From: JACCTI01 sp051005695
Lineage (GTDB): Bacteria > Verrucomicrobiota > Verrucomicrobiia > Chthoniobacterales > UBA10450
Reading direction: 5' to 3'
Length of the DNA stretch: 64,000 nt
Assembly (NCBI GenBank): GCA_051005695.1
Contig: JBPCJC010000026.1
Span: 1 to 64,000 of the forward strand
Shown here piece after piece: positions 18,031 to 27,129 of this stretch. A model generated the notes under the pieces. It saw only the letters and a list, made by a program, of their open reading frames with translations. It was not told where the DNA came from and ran no database searches. Every line of letters starts with the position of its first letter. Position 1 is the stretch's first letter. A program made the position numbers and the translations under genes.

Positions 18031-19731
18031 ATGAGCGACATCGTCGGCATCGATCTGGGCACGACCAATTCTCTCATCGGGATTTTGGAAGCGGGCTTTC
18101 CGCTTTTGCTCGCCGATGCGGATGGTCAACGCCTGACGCCGTCGGTGGTGCATATTTCTCCGACCGGCGACGCACTCGTCGGCCGGCCGGCGCAACGCAT
18201 GCGCGCACTCGATCCGGCGAACACGTTTTCATCGGTCAAAAGATTGATTGGGGTCCGCGGGAAAAAGTTGCACGCGGCGGGGCGGGATTATTTGCCCGAA
18301 GAAATTTCTGCATTTGTCCTGCGCAAACTGAAGGCGGATGCGGAAGCCGCCTTGGGCCGGAAGGTTTCACGCGCCGTCATCACCGTGCCGGCTTATTTCA
18401 ACGACGCGCAACGCAACGCGACCAAACACGCGGGCGAGTTGGCCGGTCTTACGGTCGAACGAATCGTCAACGAACCGACCGCAGCCGCGCTGGCCTACGG
18501 CCTCGACAAACTGAAAACCCGCGCGCGCATCGCGGTCTACGATTTCGGCGGCGGGACCTTCGACGTTTCCATTTTGGAATTGAACAACGGTGTCTTCGAG
18601 GTGCTTTCGACCAATGGGAACACGCAGCTCGGTGGCGACGATATCGATGCGCAGTTAATGGCGGATTGCCAATTGCCGATCGCCGACTGGCAAAAGCGCG
18701 AGCTGGTCATCGAAGCGAAACATCGGCTTTCGACGGAGGGGTCGGTTGCGCTGGAGTTGCCGTTTGTCGATGGAAAAAATCATGTTTATCGCCTGACCCG
18801 GGATGAACTGGAAACGTTCGCACGGCCGGTGATTGAGCGGACGCGGTTGCATTGTTTGCGCGCAATTTCGGACGCGAAAATTTCCGCGCACGAACTCGAC
18901 GAAGTCATTCTTGTCGGCGGCGTGACGCGGATGCCGCTGGTGCAACGAACCGTGGAAGAGATTTTCGGGCGCCCGCCGAATGTTTCGCAGAATCCCGACG
19001 AAGCGGTCGCGCTCGGGGCGACCATTCAGGCGGGTATTCTTTCCGGCGCGATCCGCGATGTCGTGCTCCTGGATGTGACGCCGCTCTCGTTAGGCATCGA
19101 GACTTTCGGCGGCCTGATGAACGTGATCATTCCGCGCAACTCGACGATTCCGCTGAAGGCCGGGGAAATGTTTACCACCGCGGTAAATCATCAGCGCTCG
19201 ATGCGGATCAAAATTCTCCAGGGCGAACGCGAGATGGCGCGAGACAACTGGTCGTTAGGCGAATTCGAACTCGAGTTTGAGCGCGCGCCGAAAGGCATGC
19301 CGCGAATCGGTGTGCAGTTTGAAATCGATGCGAACGGGATCCTGCACGTGCTCGCGCGCGATACCAAAACGGGGCGGGAGAAAATCGTCGAGCTGCAGAG
19401 TGCGGTCGATGTCTCGGATGAAGCGGTCGAGGCGATGATTTCGGAATCGCTTGAGCACGCATTTGAGGACATGTCGGAAAGAGTTTGGACGGAAGCGAAA
19501 TTGAAAGCGGAAGAGTTGATCGCGGCGGTTGAGAATGCATTTGCAATTTTGGGCGACGAGATTGCTGCGGCTGAAAAACAACCGCTGGAGACCTTGCTCG
19601 CGGAGGTGCGCGCGGCGCTGCTGTCGGGTTCAGGTCCGCGTCTGAAGGACACGAGCGCGGCACTCGATAAAGCCACCGAGCCGCTGGCGGCGCGGTTGCT
19701 CGAGCGCGCCCTGGCGGACACTAGTCGTTAG
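18031..19731 (+). CDS. Hsp70 family chaperone, short form (DnaK/HscA-like)
   Basis: The ATPase domain is complete: GIDLGTTNSLIG at the N-terminus, VPAYFNDAQRNATKHAGELAGL, EPTAAALAYG, VYDFGGGTFDVSI and VLVGGVTRMPLVQ. The substrate domain starts near DVTPLSLGIET and includes NSTIPLKAGEMFTT. At 566 residues it is shorter than DnaK and lacks the long disordered acidic tail, which places it with HscA/HscC-like paralogues; no iron-sulphur assembly or J-protein gene is nearby. Three 9-mer copies fall in it (19087, 19252, 19725); the first encodes the Ser-Leu-Gly of the conserved PLSLGIET using a TTA codon, and the last supplies the TAG stop. Confidence 0.9.
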   Translation: MSDIVGIDLGTTNSLIGILEAGFPLLLADADGQRLTPSVVHISPTGDALVGRPAQRMRALDPANTFSSVKRLIGVRGKKLHAAGRDYLPEEISAFVLRKLKADAEAALGRKVSRAVITVPAYFNDAQRNATKHAGELAGLTVERIVNEPTAAALAYGLDKLKTRARIAVYDFGGGTFDVSILELNNGVFEVLSTNGNTQLGGDDIDAQLMADCQLPIADWQKRELVIEAKHRLSTEGSVALELPFVDGKNHVYRLTRDELETFARPVIERTRLHCLRAISDAKISAHELDEVILVGGVTRMPLVQRTVEEIFGRPPNVSQNPDEAVALGATIQAGILSGAIRDVVLLDVTPLSLGIETFGGLMNVIIPRNSTIPLKAGEMFTTAVNHQRSMRIKILQGEREMARDNWSLGEFELEFERAPKGMPRIGVQFEIDANGILHVLARDTKTGREKIVELQSAVDVSDEAVEAMISESLEHAFEDMSERVWTEAKLKAEELIAAVENAFAILGDEIAAAEKQPLETLLAEVRAALLSGSGPRLKDTSAALDKATEPLAARLLERALADTSR

Positions 19732-21544
19732 GCGACGGCGGGACCGCGGGCGGCGGTGTCGGCGGCTCGCTCGGCGCAGGGGTCGGAGTTGCGGCCGCGG
19801 CTTTGGCGAGGGCTTCGGTCAGCAGTTTTTTTTCTTCGCCGTAGAGCGGGCCTTTCTGCGCGGCTTCCACGAATTCCCTGGCCGCCTCGGATTGATTTTC
19901 ATCGAGCAAAAGGACCGCGGTATAGGCGGCGGCGTGCGGATCCGTGAGCTCGTCTGGCGGGAGTTTGCGGAGAATTTCCAGGCCTTCGGAAGTGCGGCCC
20001 TTGTTGTAGAGCGCGAAGGCGTAGGTGACCGCGGTGTTCAACTCGTTAGGCGTAGTATCGTAGGCTTCCTTGGCCAGCTGCTGCGCTTCCTCGGTGGTCG
20101 GCGCGAGGAGGAGCGCAAGGCGCGCATAGTTCGCGGTCAACGGACTTTCGCGCGGCGAACTTTCGTGCAGTTGTTTTGAAATCTCGAGCAACTCGGGAAG
20201 GTCGTTCGACGCGCGCGCGATTTTAAATTCCGCATCGAGTGCTTCGCGGCGCATCGGCGCATTTTTGGCGACGCGTTTCCAAAGCGCTTTCGCTTCGCCC
20301 GGCAGATTCCATTTAGTCACGAGGCGGGCCAGGATTGCTTCGCGATCGGGATGATCGGCGGTGGCACGGTCGGCTGATTGCCAGAGCGAATCGAACTCGG
20401 CGTTGGCGGCGGATGATTGCCTTCCCTGGCGCGCGGAATAGGCCTGATAAGCGAGACGCAAATATTCGGAGTCGCCCCATTCGGTTCCGCGCGTCCAACG
20501 TTTCAGACGCGACCAGTTTTTCACTTCCGCGAAAGCTTCCGCGATCGGGACCGCGGCCGGCGGCGCGCTGGTCATGTCCGAGGGCAACTTCTCGTTCCAC
20601 TTCAGGACTTCGGTGGCGAGGCCGTTGCGGTTCATCCATTCCATGAGCGCGGCGACATCGCGCGGATCGCGCGCGGCCACTGGTTTTACTTTGCCGAGAA
20701 CGGCGTTGATTTTTTTCTGGTCGAGCTTGCGATAAAAATCGAGGCAAAGGAGGAAGTCGCCAAAGGTGGCCTGCTGGCTCATCTGCAGGTCCTGCGCGAG
20801 GTGATCGGCGCGTTCGAGATCGTTGCGCTGGACGGCATCGGTGAGGAGCGCGCGCAACGAACCGGCGCGGTAGTCGGTCATCTTGCTCAGGCGCTCGAGA
20901 GTTGCGCGCGCCGCGGAATTTTTTTCCGAATCGGCCGAACGGATTTGGAGAACGGCGAAATTGAATTGGTAAAGATCGTTCGCCGGTTCCTGTTTCACCG
21001 CGGCGGCGAAATGCGCTTCAACATCGGCGTCGTTGCCCTGGGCGCGCGCAAGCCAGCCGGCGACGACGTGGTAAGCAGCTTTGTCACGATCCTGTTCAGG
21101 AATTTTTTCGAGCGCGCGCCGAGCGACATCGAGTTGACCGAAACGCAGGGCGGCGGAGGCGAGATTCAATTCCGCGTCGAGATCACGCGGGAGCAAGCGC
21201 GCGATCTGCGCGCGCCAGGCGACCGTTTCCGGACGGCTCTCTTTTTCGGTGGCTTCGGCGAGGATCTGAAAGGCGGCGAGGGAGTCAGGACGAATGCGCA
21301 GCATTTGTTGCGCGGTGTCGCGTGCGCCGGTGAAATCTTTTTTTTCCAAACTGGCGGTGGCGCGCTTGAGCAGACGCGTTTCCCGCCAACTGCTGTAAGC
21401 GCGCGGCGCATAGGTGAGGCAAAGCGTGCCGAAACCGAAGCCGATGATGAGTGCGGCGGCGTAGATCAGGAGGCGCCCTCTCGCCCTCGGGCTTGGGCGA
21501 TCGCGTCGTCGTTTGCGCCGAACACGTCTGACCTGCTTTGACAT
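19721..21544 (-). CDS. TPR-like repeat protein with N-terminal membrane anchor, 607 aa
   Basis: The protein begins with an Arg/Lys-rich stretch (KQVRRVRRKRRRDR), then one hydrophobic segment around residues 28-48, so it is probably anchored with its body in the periplasm. The rest is alanine-rich helical repeats of tetratricopeptide type (for example DFTGARDTAQQMLRIRPDSLAAFQIL and DLDAELNLASAALRFGQLDVARRAL). The C-terminus is Pro/Thr-rich (TPTPAPSEPPTPPPAVPP). No enzymatic motif is visible. It converges on and overlaps the Hsp70 gene by 11 bases. A role as a scaffold is only a guess from the fold. Confidence 0.8.
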   Translation of the reverse strand: MSKQVRRVRRKRRRDRPSPRARGRLLIYAAALIIGFGFGTLCLTYAPRAYSSWRETRLLKRATASLEKKDFTGARDTAQQMLRIRPDSLAAFQILAEATEKESRPETVAWRAQIARLLPRDLDAELNLASAALRFGQLDVARRALEKIPEQDRDKAAYHVVAGWLARAQGNDADVEAHFAAAVKQEPANDLYQFNFAVLQIRSADSEKNSAARATLERLSKMTDYRAGSLRALLTDAVQRNDLERADHLAQDLQMSQQATFGDFLLCLDFYRKLDQKKINAVLGKVKPVAARDPRDVAALMEWMNRNGLATEVLKWNEKLPSDMTSAPPAAVPIAEAFAEVKNWSRLKRWTRGTEWGDSEYLRLAYQAYSARQGRQSSAANAEFDSLWQSADRATADHPDREAILARLVTKWNLPGEAKALWKRVAKNAPMRREALDAEFKIARASNDLPELLEISKQLHESSPRESPLTANYARLALLLAPTTEEAQQLAKEAYDTTPNELNTAVTYAFALYNKGRTSEGLEILRKLPPDELTDPHAAAYTAVLLLDENQSEAAREFVEAAQKGPLYGEEKKLLTEALAKAAAATPTPAPSEPPTPPPAVPPSPND

Positions 21545-21657
21545 TTACCCGCTCTCCTATCCTTGCGGGCGTGCGAGTTTGCAACCGGTGAGGCGCGTGC
21601 TCGGTCGCTGAGGCGGAGGAAGCGTGCGCGGAAATTTGGACTCGTTAGGCGCGATCG

Positions 21658-23013
21658 TCAGGCGATCGCTTCTTCTTCAGCCGGCTCGAGCGTCGGGAGT
21701 TCTTCGAGTTGATCCTCGACCCGTTCGCGCAGGCGCCGTCCCCAGACGTAACGCGCGAGCAAGACTTTCACGGTCGCGGTCAGCGGCACGGCCAGGATGG
21801 GTCCGAGCAATCCGCCGATGAGCAATCCCCAAACGAAAATCGAGATGATCACCGTCATCGGATGAAGGCCGACGGAGTCGCCGACGATCTTCGGGGCGAC
21901 AAAGATGGCCTCGAGATTTTGAATGCTGAAAAAGATCGCGGTCACGATGAGCGGATGGGTCCAGTCGCCCCATTGCGCGGTCGCGATCAAGACCGCCGGC
22001 ACCCAGCACATGACGATGCCGAGATACGGGATCATGGTCAGGACGACGACGAGCAAACCGATGAGCGGCGCAAAGTTTACTCCGAGAATTAACAAGGCCA
22101 CGCCGATGAGAGTGCCGTCGATCAGGCAAACGAGCAGTTGCCCGCGGAAATAAGCGGTGATGTAGGCGTTGATCTGGGTGAGGACGGTGGCGACTTCATC
22201 CTTCAACGGCGAATTCCGCAGCGGCAAATATTCCTTCCAACGGCGCTCGATGGCGGGGCGTTCCTTGAGCAGGAAGAAAAGATAAATCGGCACCATGATC
22301 AGGCTAAGGAGAAAACCGGTGAGGCCGAGAAAGCCACCAATGCTGCTCTTGAGCAGGTTCCAGAATTTCGTGGCCAGAGTGGGCAACTGGCTCTGGAGGT
22401 TAGGCAGGATTTTCTCGACCCAATCCTGAATGCGTTGCCGCTCCGCGGAGCTGAACTTGGCGCCATGTGTGGTCTCGTTAGGCTGAGGGCTCGCCTCGGT
22501 CGCGGGGAGAGTCGGCTCGGCCGGTTTCGCGGGGCTGGCGGCAGGGGCGGGGAGGAGCCAGTTGACCAGACTGTCGGCGGCGGAACTGCCTTTGCCCGCC
22601 GGCAAACCGAAGCGCTGGTTGTAGCGATAGATCAGGTCGACCACCTGATCGCGCGCGCGCACAGTGTAACCCGGCAGCTCGCGCGCGAAGTTCGCACTTT
22701 GCACCGAAATCGTCGGCACCAACCAGGTGAAGAGCGCGGCGATGGCGAGAAAGGCGACCGCGAAAATCAACACGACCGCCTTCGTGCGCGTGAATCGCCG
22801 CAGGCTTAAATGGGTCACCAGTGGATCGAGCAAATAGGCAAGGATGGCGGCGATCGCGATCGGGATCAGGATGGGCTGGAGAAAGCCGACCACCTTGCCC
22901 GCGAGCCAAATGACCGTGCCGACGATCCCGACGAGCAGGACGACGAAGATCGCGGAAAGCGCGGCCCACATTGTCTTGCGTTGCCAGGCGGTGGGATATC
23001 TTTTGTGCGTCAC
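21658..23013 (-). CDS. AI-2E family transporter (PerM/UPF0118)
   Basis: The 451-residue protein has the multi-span layout of the AI-2E/PerM family: N-terminal membrane segments (AALSAIFVVLLVGIVGTVIWLAGKVV), a central soluble region that here carries a Pro/Ala-rich insert (PAPAASPAKPAEPTLPATEASPQP), and the conserved C-terminal half with YITAYFRGQLLVCLIDGTLIG, VVLTMIPYLGIV and PKIVGDSVGLHPMTVIISIFVWG. Family members export small molecules or ions; the substrate here is unknown. It is followed by the TPR protein gene on the same strand and two 9-mer copies flank its ends (21642, 23020). Confidence 0.9.
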   Translation of the reverse strand: MTHKRYPTAWQRKTMWAALSAIFVVLLVGIVGTVIWLAGKVVGFLQPILIPIAIAAILAYLLDPLVTHLSLRRFTRTKAVVLIFAVAFLAIAALFTWLVPTISVQSANFARELPGYTVRARDQVVDLIYRYNQRFGLPAGKGSSAADSLVNWLLPAPAASPAKPAEPTLPATEASPQPNETTHGAKFSSAERQRIQDWVEKILPNLQSQLPTLATKFWNLLKSSIGGFLGLTGFLLSLIMVPIYLFFLLKERPAIERRWKEYLPLRNSPLKDEVATVLTQINAYITAYFRGQLLVCLIDGTLIGVALLILGVNFAPLIGLLVVVLTMIPYLGIVMCWVPAVLIATAQWGDWTHPLIVTAIFFSIQNLEAIFVAPKIVGDSVGLHPMTVIISIFVWGLLIGGLLGPILAVPLTATVKVLLARYVWGRRLRERVEDQLEELPTLEPAEEEAIA

Positions 23014-23060
23014 AGCTATTCGTTAGGCGAAAATTGCGGCGAGCGCGACGGCTCTTTTTG

Positions 23061-24905
23061 CTATTGGCGCGGGAGCGCTTTCGGTGGTTCGCCTTTGCTC
23101 ATTTTCGTCCGGGTGCTTTCGATCTTGTCCGCGAGTGCTTTGTTTTCCGGGGCGAGCGCGATCGCTTTTTGCCAGAAATCCAAAGCCTGCGGAATGCGGT
23201 TCAGTTTCGCGTAAGTGTCGCCGAGATGCTCAAAGACCGCGGGATCATCTCGATTGATGGTTTGGGCGGCACGGAGGAGATCGCGCAAGGCTTGCTCAAA
23301 TTTTCCTTTGCGGAAATTAACCCAGCCGAGGCTGTCGAGATAAGCGCCGTTATCGGGATCGAGCTCGAGCGCTTTTTTCACCATCTCCTCGGCTTCATCG
23401 AGGTGCATGTTGTGCTCGGCCCACATGTAACCCAGGTAGTTACATGCGTCGGCGGAGTGCGTCGGGTCGAGCGCGATCGAGCGCCGGAAAAGATCGGCTG
23501 CCTTGTCGTAAAGGCCGGCTTGATCGGCGGCCGCACCGTAATCAAAAAGAAAACGCGCGTTGATCAGGTCGGGCGCGGAATTTTCCGCTTCCTGCAGCGC
23601 TTCTTCGAAGGTGATCACGGCTTGTTGCGCGTGTTTGGCTTCGCGGCGCGCAATCGCCAGAAAGTAAGTGAACTGCGGCGCCTGCGGGAAACGCTGGTGC
23701 GCTTCATCGAGCAATTTTTCCGCGCGCTCATTTTGCCGGAGCGGCCCGAGAAGGAGCTCCGCCAGGCGCAAATAAATCTGCCCGCGCGTGGGATTAATCA
23801 GCAAACACTGGTCGTAGTTTGCCGCGGCTTTCGCGAACTCCGCTTTCGCGGGCTCGAGTTGATTTGCACGCTGGAGCGCACGGCCTTCATCGTCATGTAA
23901 CTGCGCGAGCAATTCGTAAGGTTGATATTTTTCCGGGCGCCGCTTGATCAGCGTCTCGAGCATTTCGATCGCTTTGGCGCGCTGGTTGGTTTCGGCGAAA
24001 CCGGTGGCCAGTTTTTCGCGCACGTTGGCATCGTCCGGCTGGAGCTCGAGGACTTTGAGATAAAGCGGGATCGCATCCTGCGTTTGCTGTGTGGCGGCGT
24101 AGTAATCGGCGACTTCTTTGAGCGTGGCCGCGTCGTCCTTGGCGTTCTCGGCGGCGCGTTTAAAAATCGCGTTTACCCGCTGGAGATCCTCCGGTTTCGC
24201 TTCGATTTCGGGTTCGAGCAAAATGGCGGCGTAGAGTTTTCCGAGCCGCGTCCAAAAGACCGGATCGTGGCTATCGATTTTCGCCGCGCGATCAAGTGCG
24301 CCGAGCGCTTTGTGCGAATCGCCGCCGCTAAGCTCGATCTCGTAAATGCGCTGGTAGGCATCGGTGTTTTCCGGCTCGAGCGCGATCGCCTGGTTAGCAT
24401 ACTTCAACGCCTGTTCCGGTTTTTGGAGATATTTCGAGTAGATGAAAGCGAGTTGTAAATACGGTCCAGTTTCTTTTGGGTTGGCTTTGATCGCGTCCTT
24501 CAAAATGTCGATCGCGCGCGGAAAATCTTCCTGCCGTGTCAGCAGAGAGGCGACGCGCGAAGCGAGCTCGATTTCGCCTGGATCAACCGTCAGCACTTTT
24601 TGGTAAACTTCGAGCGCGGCGTCGAGTTCGCCGCTTTCTTCGAGGCGCGCGCCCTCGACAAAATTCGCCAGGGCTTCGGCTTTGCGTTGTGCCGAACGAT
24701 CGAGCTGCAGATCCGGCAAGGCGACCACGCGGGTAGAATCATCGAGTGCGCCCGAGTGTTTCACCGGCAGCGCGCGCGCCGCTGGCGCAGCGGTCGGACG
24801 CGGTGCGGTGCGCGTGCGCGCAAATCCCTGCGCGGTCGCGATTCCGAGAAGCGCGAAGAGGAAAAAATGCCGCGCGCACGCGAGCGAATTTCTCTCGAAC
24901 CTCAT
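23061..24905 (-). CDS. secreted TPR repeat protein, 614 aa
   Basis: From the Met at 24905 the protein starts with a signal peptide (ARHFFLFALLGIATAQGFA), unlike the longer frame, so this start is preferred. The body is made of tetratricopeptide repeats, for example ALEVYQKVLTVDPGEIELASRVASLL, AIDILKDAIKANPKETGPYLQLAFIY and YLDSLGWVNFRKGKFEQALRDLLRAA. The pattern of FRRSIALDPTHSADACNYLGYMWAEHN near residue 480 is common in bacterial outer-membrane-associated TPR proteins. No catalytic domain is seen. It is separated from the upstream mS38-like gene by about 100 bases. Confidence 0.82.
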   Translation of the reverse strand: MRFERNSLACARHFFLFALLGIATAQGFARTRTAPRPTAAPAARALPVKHSGALDDSTRVVALPDLQLDRSAQRKAEALANFVEGARLEESGELDAALEVYQKVLTVDPGEIELASRVASLLTRQEDFPRAIDILKDAIKANPKETGPYLQLAFIYSKYLQKPEQALKYANQAIALEPENTDAYQRIYEIELSGGDSHKALGALDRAAKIDSHDPVFWTRLGKLYAAILLEPEIEAKPEDLQRVNAIFKRAAENAKDDAATLKEVADYYAATQQTQDAIPLYLKVLELQPDDANVREKLATGFAETNQRAKAIEMLETLIKRRPEKYQPYELLAQLHDDEGRALQRANQLEPAKAEFAKAAANYDQCLLINPTRGQIYLRLAELLLGPLRQNERAEKLLDEAHQRFPQAPQFTYFLAIARREAKHAQQAVITFEEALQEAENSAPDLINARFLFDYGAAADQAGLYDKAADLFRRSIALDPTHSADACNYLGYMWAEHNMHLDEAEEMVKKALELDPDNGAYLDSLGWVNFRKGKFEQALRDLLRAAQTINRDDPAVFEHLGDTYAKLNRIPQALDFWQKAIALAPENKALADKIESTRTKMSKGEPPKALPRQ

Positions 24906-25004
24906 GCGTCCGAGTCTAACGGATAGCCTCTGCCGGCGCAATGGCAGCGCGGCTTGGCGACGACCGAAGACCCTGGCGTGACGGCACCGGAAAACCGGGA
25001 GCGC

Positions 25005-25109
25005 TTACGACTTGTAGCGCAGGCGCTTCTTGTGGCGATTCTCCTTCATGCGCTTGCGGCGCTTGTGCTTGGAGATTTTCGCCTTCCGGCGCTTCTTCAG
25101 TGATCCCAT
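25005..25109 (-). CDS. AURKAIP1/COX24 (mS38-like) small basic ribosomal protein, 34 aa
   Basis: A 34-residue frame from an ATG at 25109 starts MGSLKKRRKAKISKHKRRKR and continues MKENRHKKRLRYKS. This is the lysine/arginine-rich KKRRxKxxKHKxRKRxKxxRHKKR pattern of the AURKAIP1/COX24 domain, found in mitochondrial mS38 and in small bacterial ribosome-associated proteins. The length suits the bacterial family. No strong Shine-Dalgarno is visible upstream. It lies between the peroxiredoxin gene and the TPR gene, all on the minus strand. Confidence 0.85.
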   Translation of the reverse strand: MGSLKKRRKAKISKHKRRKRMKENRHKKRLRYKS

Positions 25110-25193
25110 AGAGGTGTGTCAGCAAATCCGCTTTTGCGGAGCGCAATGCAAGCAGCGTTTGGCAGCTACTGCAACTGAGTTCTTCGCGCGCGC

Positions 25194-25670
25194 TTAGGCT
25201 GGGAGCGCTTTCTTTAACAAATCGACGTGCTCGCCCGGTGATACTTTCCGGAAGATGGCGGCGACCCGGCCGTCTGGACCGATGACAAAGGTGCTGCGCT
25301 CGGTGCCCCTGTATTTTTTGCCGTACATGCTTTTCTCAACCCAGACACCGTATGCCTCGACGATTTTTTTTTCCGGATCGGAAAGGAGCGCAAACGGCAG
25401 CTCGAATTTGCTGATAAACTTTTCGTGGCTCTTCACCGGATCGATGCTGACTCCGAAAATTTCCGCGCGCCCTTCGAGATCCGGCCAGGCGTCACGCAAA
25501 CCGCAGGCCTGCGTGGTGCAGCCGGGCGTGTCGTCTTTCGGATAAAAATACAGGACGAGATTCTGGCCGCGAAAATCGGCCAGCGTCAGTTCGCGTCCGT
25601 CATATTTTCCGCCGACCGCCGATGCGCGAAAATCCGGCGCGCGATCGTCCACGTTAAGTTCAGAAGACAT
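25194..25670 (-). CDS. bcp: peroxiredoxin, BCP/PrxQ type
   Basis: This thiol peroxidase reduces hydrogen peroxide and organic peroxides with electrons from thioredoxin. The 158-residue protein shows GRELTLADFRGQNLVLYFYPKDDTPGC with the peroxidatic Cys51, and Cys56 five residues later (CTTQAC), the spacing of the atypical two-Cys BCP subgroup. LLSDPEKKIVEAYGVW and RSTFVIGPDGRVAAIF are family signatures. The length is standard. It lies 9 bases after the NicO-like transporter gene on the same strand and is probably cotranscribed with it. Confidence 0.95.
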   Translation of the reverse strand: MSSELNVDDRAPDFRASAVGGKYDGRELTLADFRGQNLVLYFYPKDDTPGCTTQACGLRDAWPDLEGRAEIFGVSIDPVKSHEKFISKFELPFALLSDPEKKIVEAYGVWVEKSMYGKKYRGTERSTFVIGPDGRVAAIFRKVSPGEHVDLLKKALPA

Positions 25671-25679
25671 CGGGCAAGA

Positions 25680-26387
25680 TCATTTCTCGAAGAAAATTAT
25701 CAAGACGCCGACCGCGCACAGGAGCGCGCCGATCAACCCGCTCTCATATTTTTCCAGGAGGGTGAGATTGATTTTGCGAACTCCCGCGAGCGTCAACCAG
25801 GTGAAGAGGACCATCCCGGCCACCGCGCCTAACGAGAGGATGGCAGTCAGGAGCGCGTAGCCGCTCCACCCGTATTGCACTCCCGAGGCATAGATCGGCA
25901 GGAACGCTTCGCAGGGCGAAAACGTCAGCAGCGCGAGCAGGCTGGTGATCGCGACGCGGTCGGACACAGCCACCGCGCGCGTATCCAGCGGCGGCGCGGC
26001 GTGATCGTGTTCATGCTCAAGTTCGCCGGCGTGCGTGTGCTCGTGCCCGCAAAATAAATGATGGTGCGCGTGCCCTTTGCCGGTGAGTTGGCGGTAGATA
26101 TAAAAAAGCCCGAGGCCGAGAAGGACGGCGCCGGCAATCAGCGGGAACCAGGAACCAATCTGTTCGTTCAGGACAATCCCGAACCACGCGATCAGCAACC
26201 CAAGCAACGCCGTCACCAAGACATGACCGGTGCCCGCGAGCGCGGTGATCGCGAGAGTTTTTGGATGGCTCCAATGTTGCGCTCGCGAGGCGAGGACGAA
26301 CGGCAACCAGTGCGTCGGGATGGCCGCATGAAAAAACGCGACGCTGAATCCGGTCAGCGCGATCGTGGTCAGGACAGTGTTGTTCAT
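25680..26387 (-). CDS. NicO/RcnA-like membrane transporter with His-rich loop
   Basis: The 235-residue protein has about six hydrophobic segments. A loop after the third is rich in histidine (HAHHHLFCGHEHTHAGELEHEHDH), which resembles the metal-binding loops of nickel/cobalt exporters such as RcnA. The second half contains LLALLTFSPCEAFLPIY, a motif seen in NicO and related families. The N-terminal HAAIPTHWLPF is also His-containing within a membrane segment. Metal transport is therefore likely; the ion and direction are not decided. Its start faces the tRNA-Pro gene about 50 bases away. Confidence 0.72.
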   Translation of the reverse strand: MNNTVLTTIALTGFSVAFFHAAIPTHWLPFVLASRAQHWSHPKTLAITALAGTGHVLVTALLGLLIAWFGIVLNEQIGSWFPLIAGAVLLGLGLFYIYRQLTGKGHAHHHLFCGHEHTHAGELEHEHDHAAPPLDTRAVAVSDRVAITSLLALLTFSPCEAFLPIYASGVQYGWSGYALLTAILSLGAVAGMVLFTWLTLAGVRKINLTLLEKYESGLIGALLCAVGVLIIFFEK

Positions 26388-26439
26388 CTCTTCGCGCGGC
26401 CCCCCGTCATCTGCTCGTAGTCGTCACGCGTCAGAGGAG

Positions 26440-26513
26440 TCGGGCTGCAGGGATTTGAACCCTGGACCTCCTGCACCCGAGACAGGCGCTCTACCAAGCT
26501 GAGCCACAGCCCG
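26440..26513 (-). tRNA. tRNA-Pro (anticodon CGG)
   Basis: The minus strand folds as a cloverleaf: acceptor CGGGCTG pairs with CAGCCCG (7 of 7), the D arm reads GCTCAGCTTGGTAGAGC, the anticodon arm CCTGT-CTCGGGT-GCAGG has anticodon CGG after U33, and the T arm is CAGGG-TTCAAAT-CCCTG. The discriminator is A and CCA is not encoded. It reads proline codon CCG. Confidence 0.95.
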
Positions 26514-26807
26514 AATTTTCGTCCGCCGCAGTCGTGGTCAACTTCGGCGCCGGCCTCTATTTCACTCATCTCTTCGCCGCTGGCAAGAAGTTCGCGCGCG
26601 GAAGTTGACGTGAATCTGGGGAAAACCGGCGCGCAATAATCTGCCAACAAAACGTTTGACAGCACGTGCGCTCGCCGGGAATGTCCGAATTCTGTTTCGC
26701 CGCCGATGCTCGCCTCCAAGATCATTCCACCCGTCATTGCGAGTGCTTCGTCGACGATCCTTCAGTTCCCTACGGAGACGGCCCGCGCCGTCCGTTCTCT
26801 ACGCCAT
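26514..26807. other. intergenic region between tRNA-Pro and rpoZ
   Basis: About 290 bases lie between the divergent tRNA-Pro and rpoZ genes. It must hold both promoters, but I see no convincing promoter, repeat or small gene. Several open frames run through it without recognisable content. Confidence 0.5.
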
Positions 26808-27029
26808 ATGACCGCCCAACTCCTGCAGGATGCAGCCCAAGTGATCCCGAACCAGCAACTCTTGATCAACGTTGTTTCCCGGCGTGTGCGGCAGCTCGGG
26901 CTCGGTCACCGTCCCTTAGTCGAAGCCACCCCGCGTTCGTCGCTGACTGATATCGCGCTGCGCGAAATCATCGGCGGCAAATTAACCTACGAGCTGACGC
27001 CGGAAATTAAACCGGCTGACGGCGCGTAG
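26808..27029 (+). CDS. rpoZ: DNA-directed RNA polymerase omega subunit
   Basis: From the ATG at 26808 the 73-residue protein reads LINVVSRRVRQLGLGHRPLVEATPRSSLTDIALREIIGGKLTYEL. This carries the omega pattern of an N-terminal helix with a VxxRxRQL core, then PLVE and a helix DIALREI...GKL. Omega helps fold and hold the beta' subunit. A longer frame upstream has no conserved content. Omega is short and variable, so the call rests on overall pattern; nearby SmpB, another translation/transcription housekeeping gene, fits. Confidence 0.82.
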   Translation: MTAQLLQDAAQVIPNQQLLINVVSRRVRQLGLGHRPLVEATPRSSLTDIALREIIGGKLTYELTPEIKPADGA

Positions 27030-27129
27030 GTTCGTTTTCCGTTTTTTGTAATTCGGGCCGTCCGGTTTCTCCGCGCGCCCGCTGTGCCTTGGCGATGCCG
27101 TTTGCGGGCAGCCTGTGCTACTCTGCGCC

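Noticed and set aside
20417..21541. 374-residue frame antisense to the TPR gene
   Set aside because: Arg/Gly/Glu-rich composition with no family signature; the minus-strand TPR protein is the real gene.
24906..24941. Upstream start of the secreted TPR protein
   Set aside because: The added 12 residues are Arg-rich and would place the signal peptide too far inside; the Met at 24905 gives a normal signal peptide.
26384..26737. 117-residue frame over the tRNA-Pro gene
   Set aside because: It reads through a perfect tRNA cloverleaf and has no conserved content.
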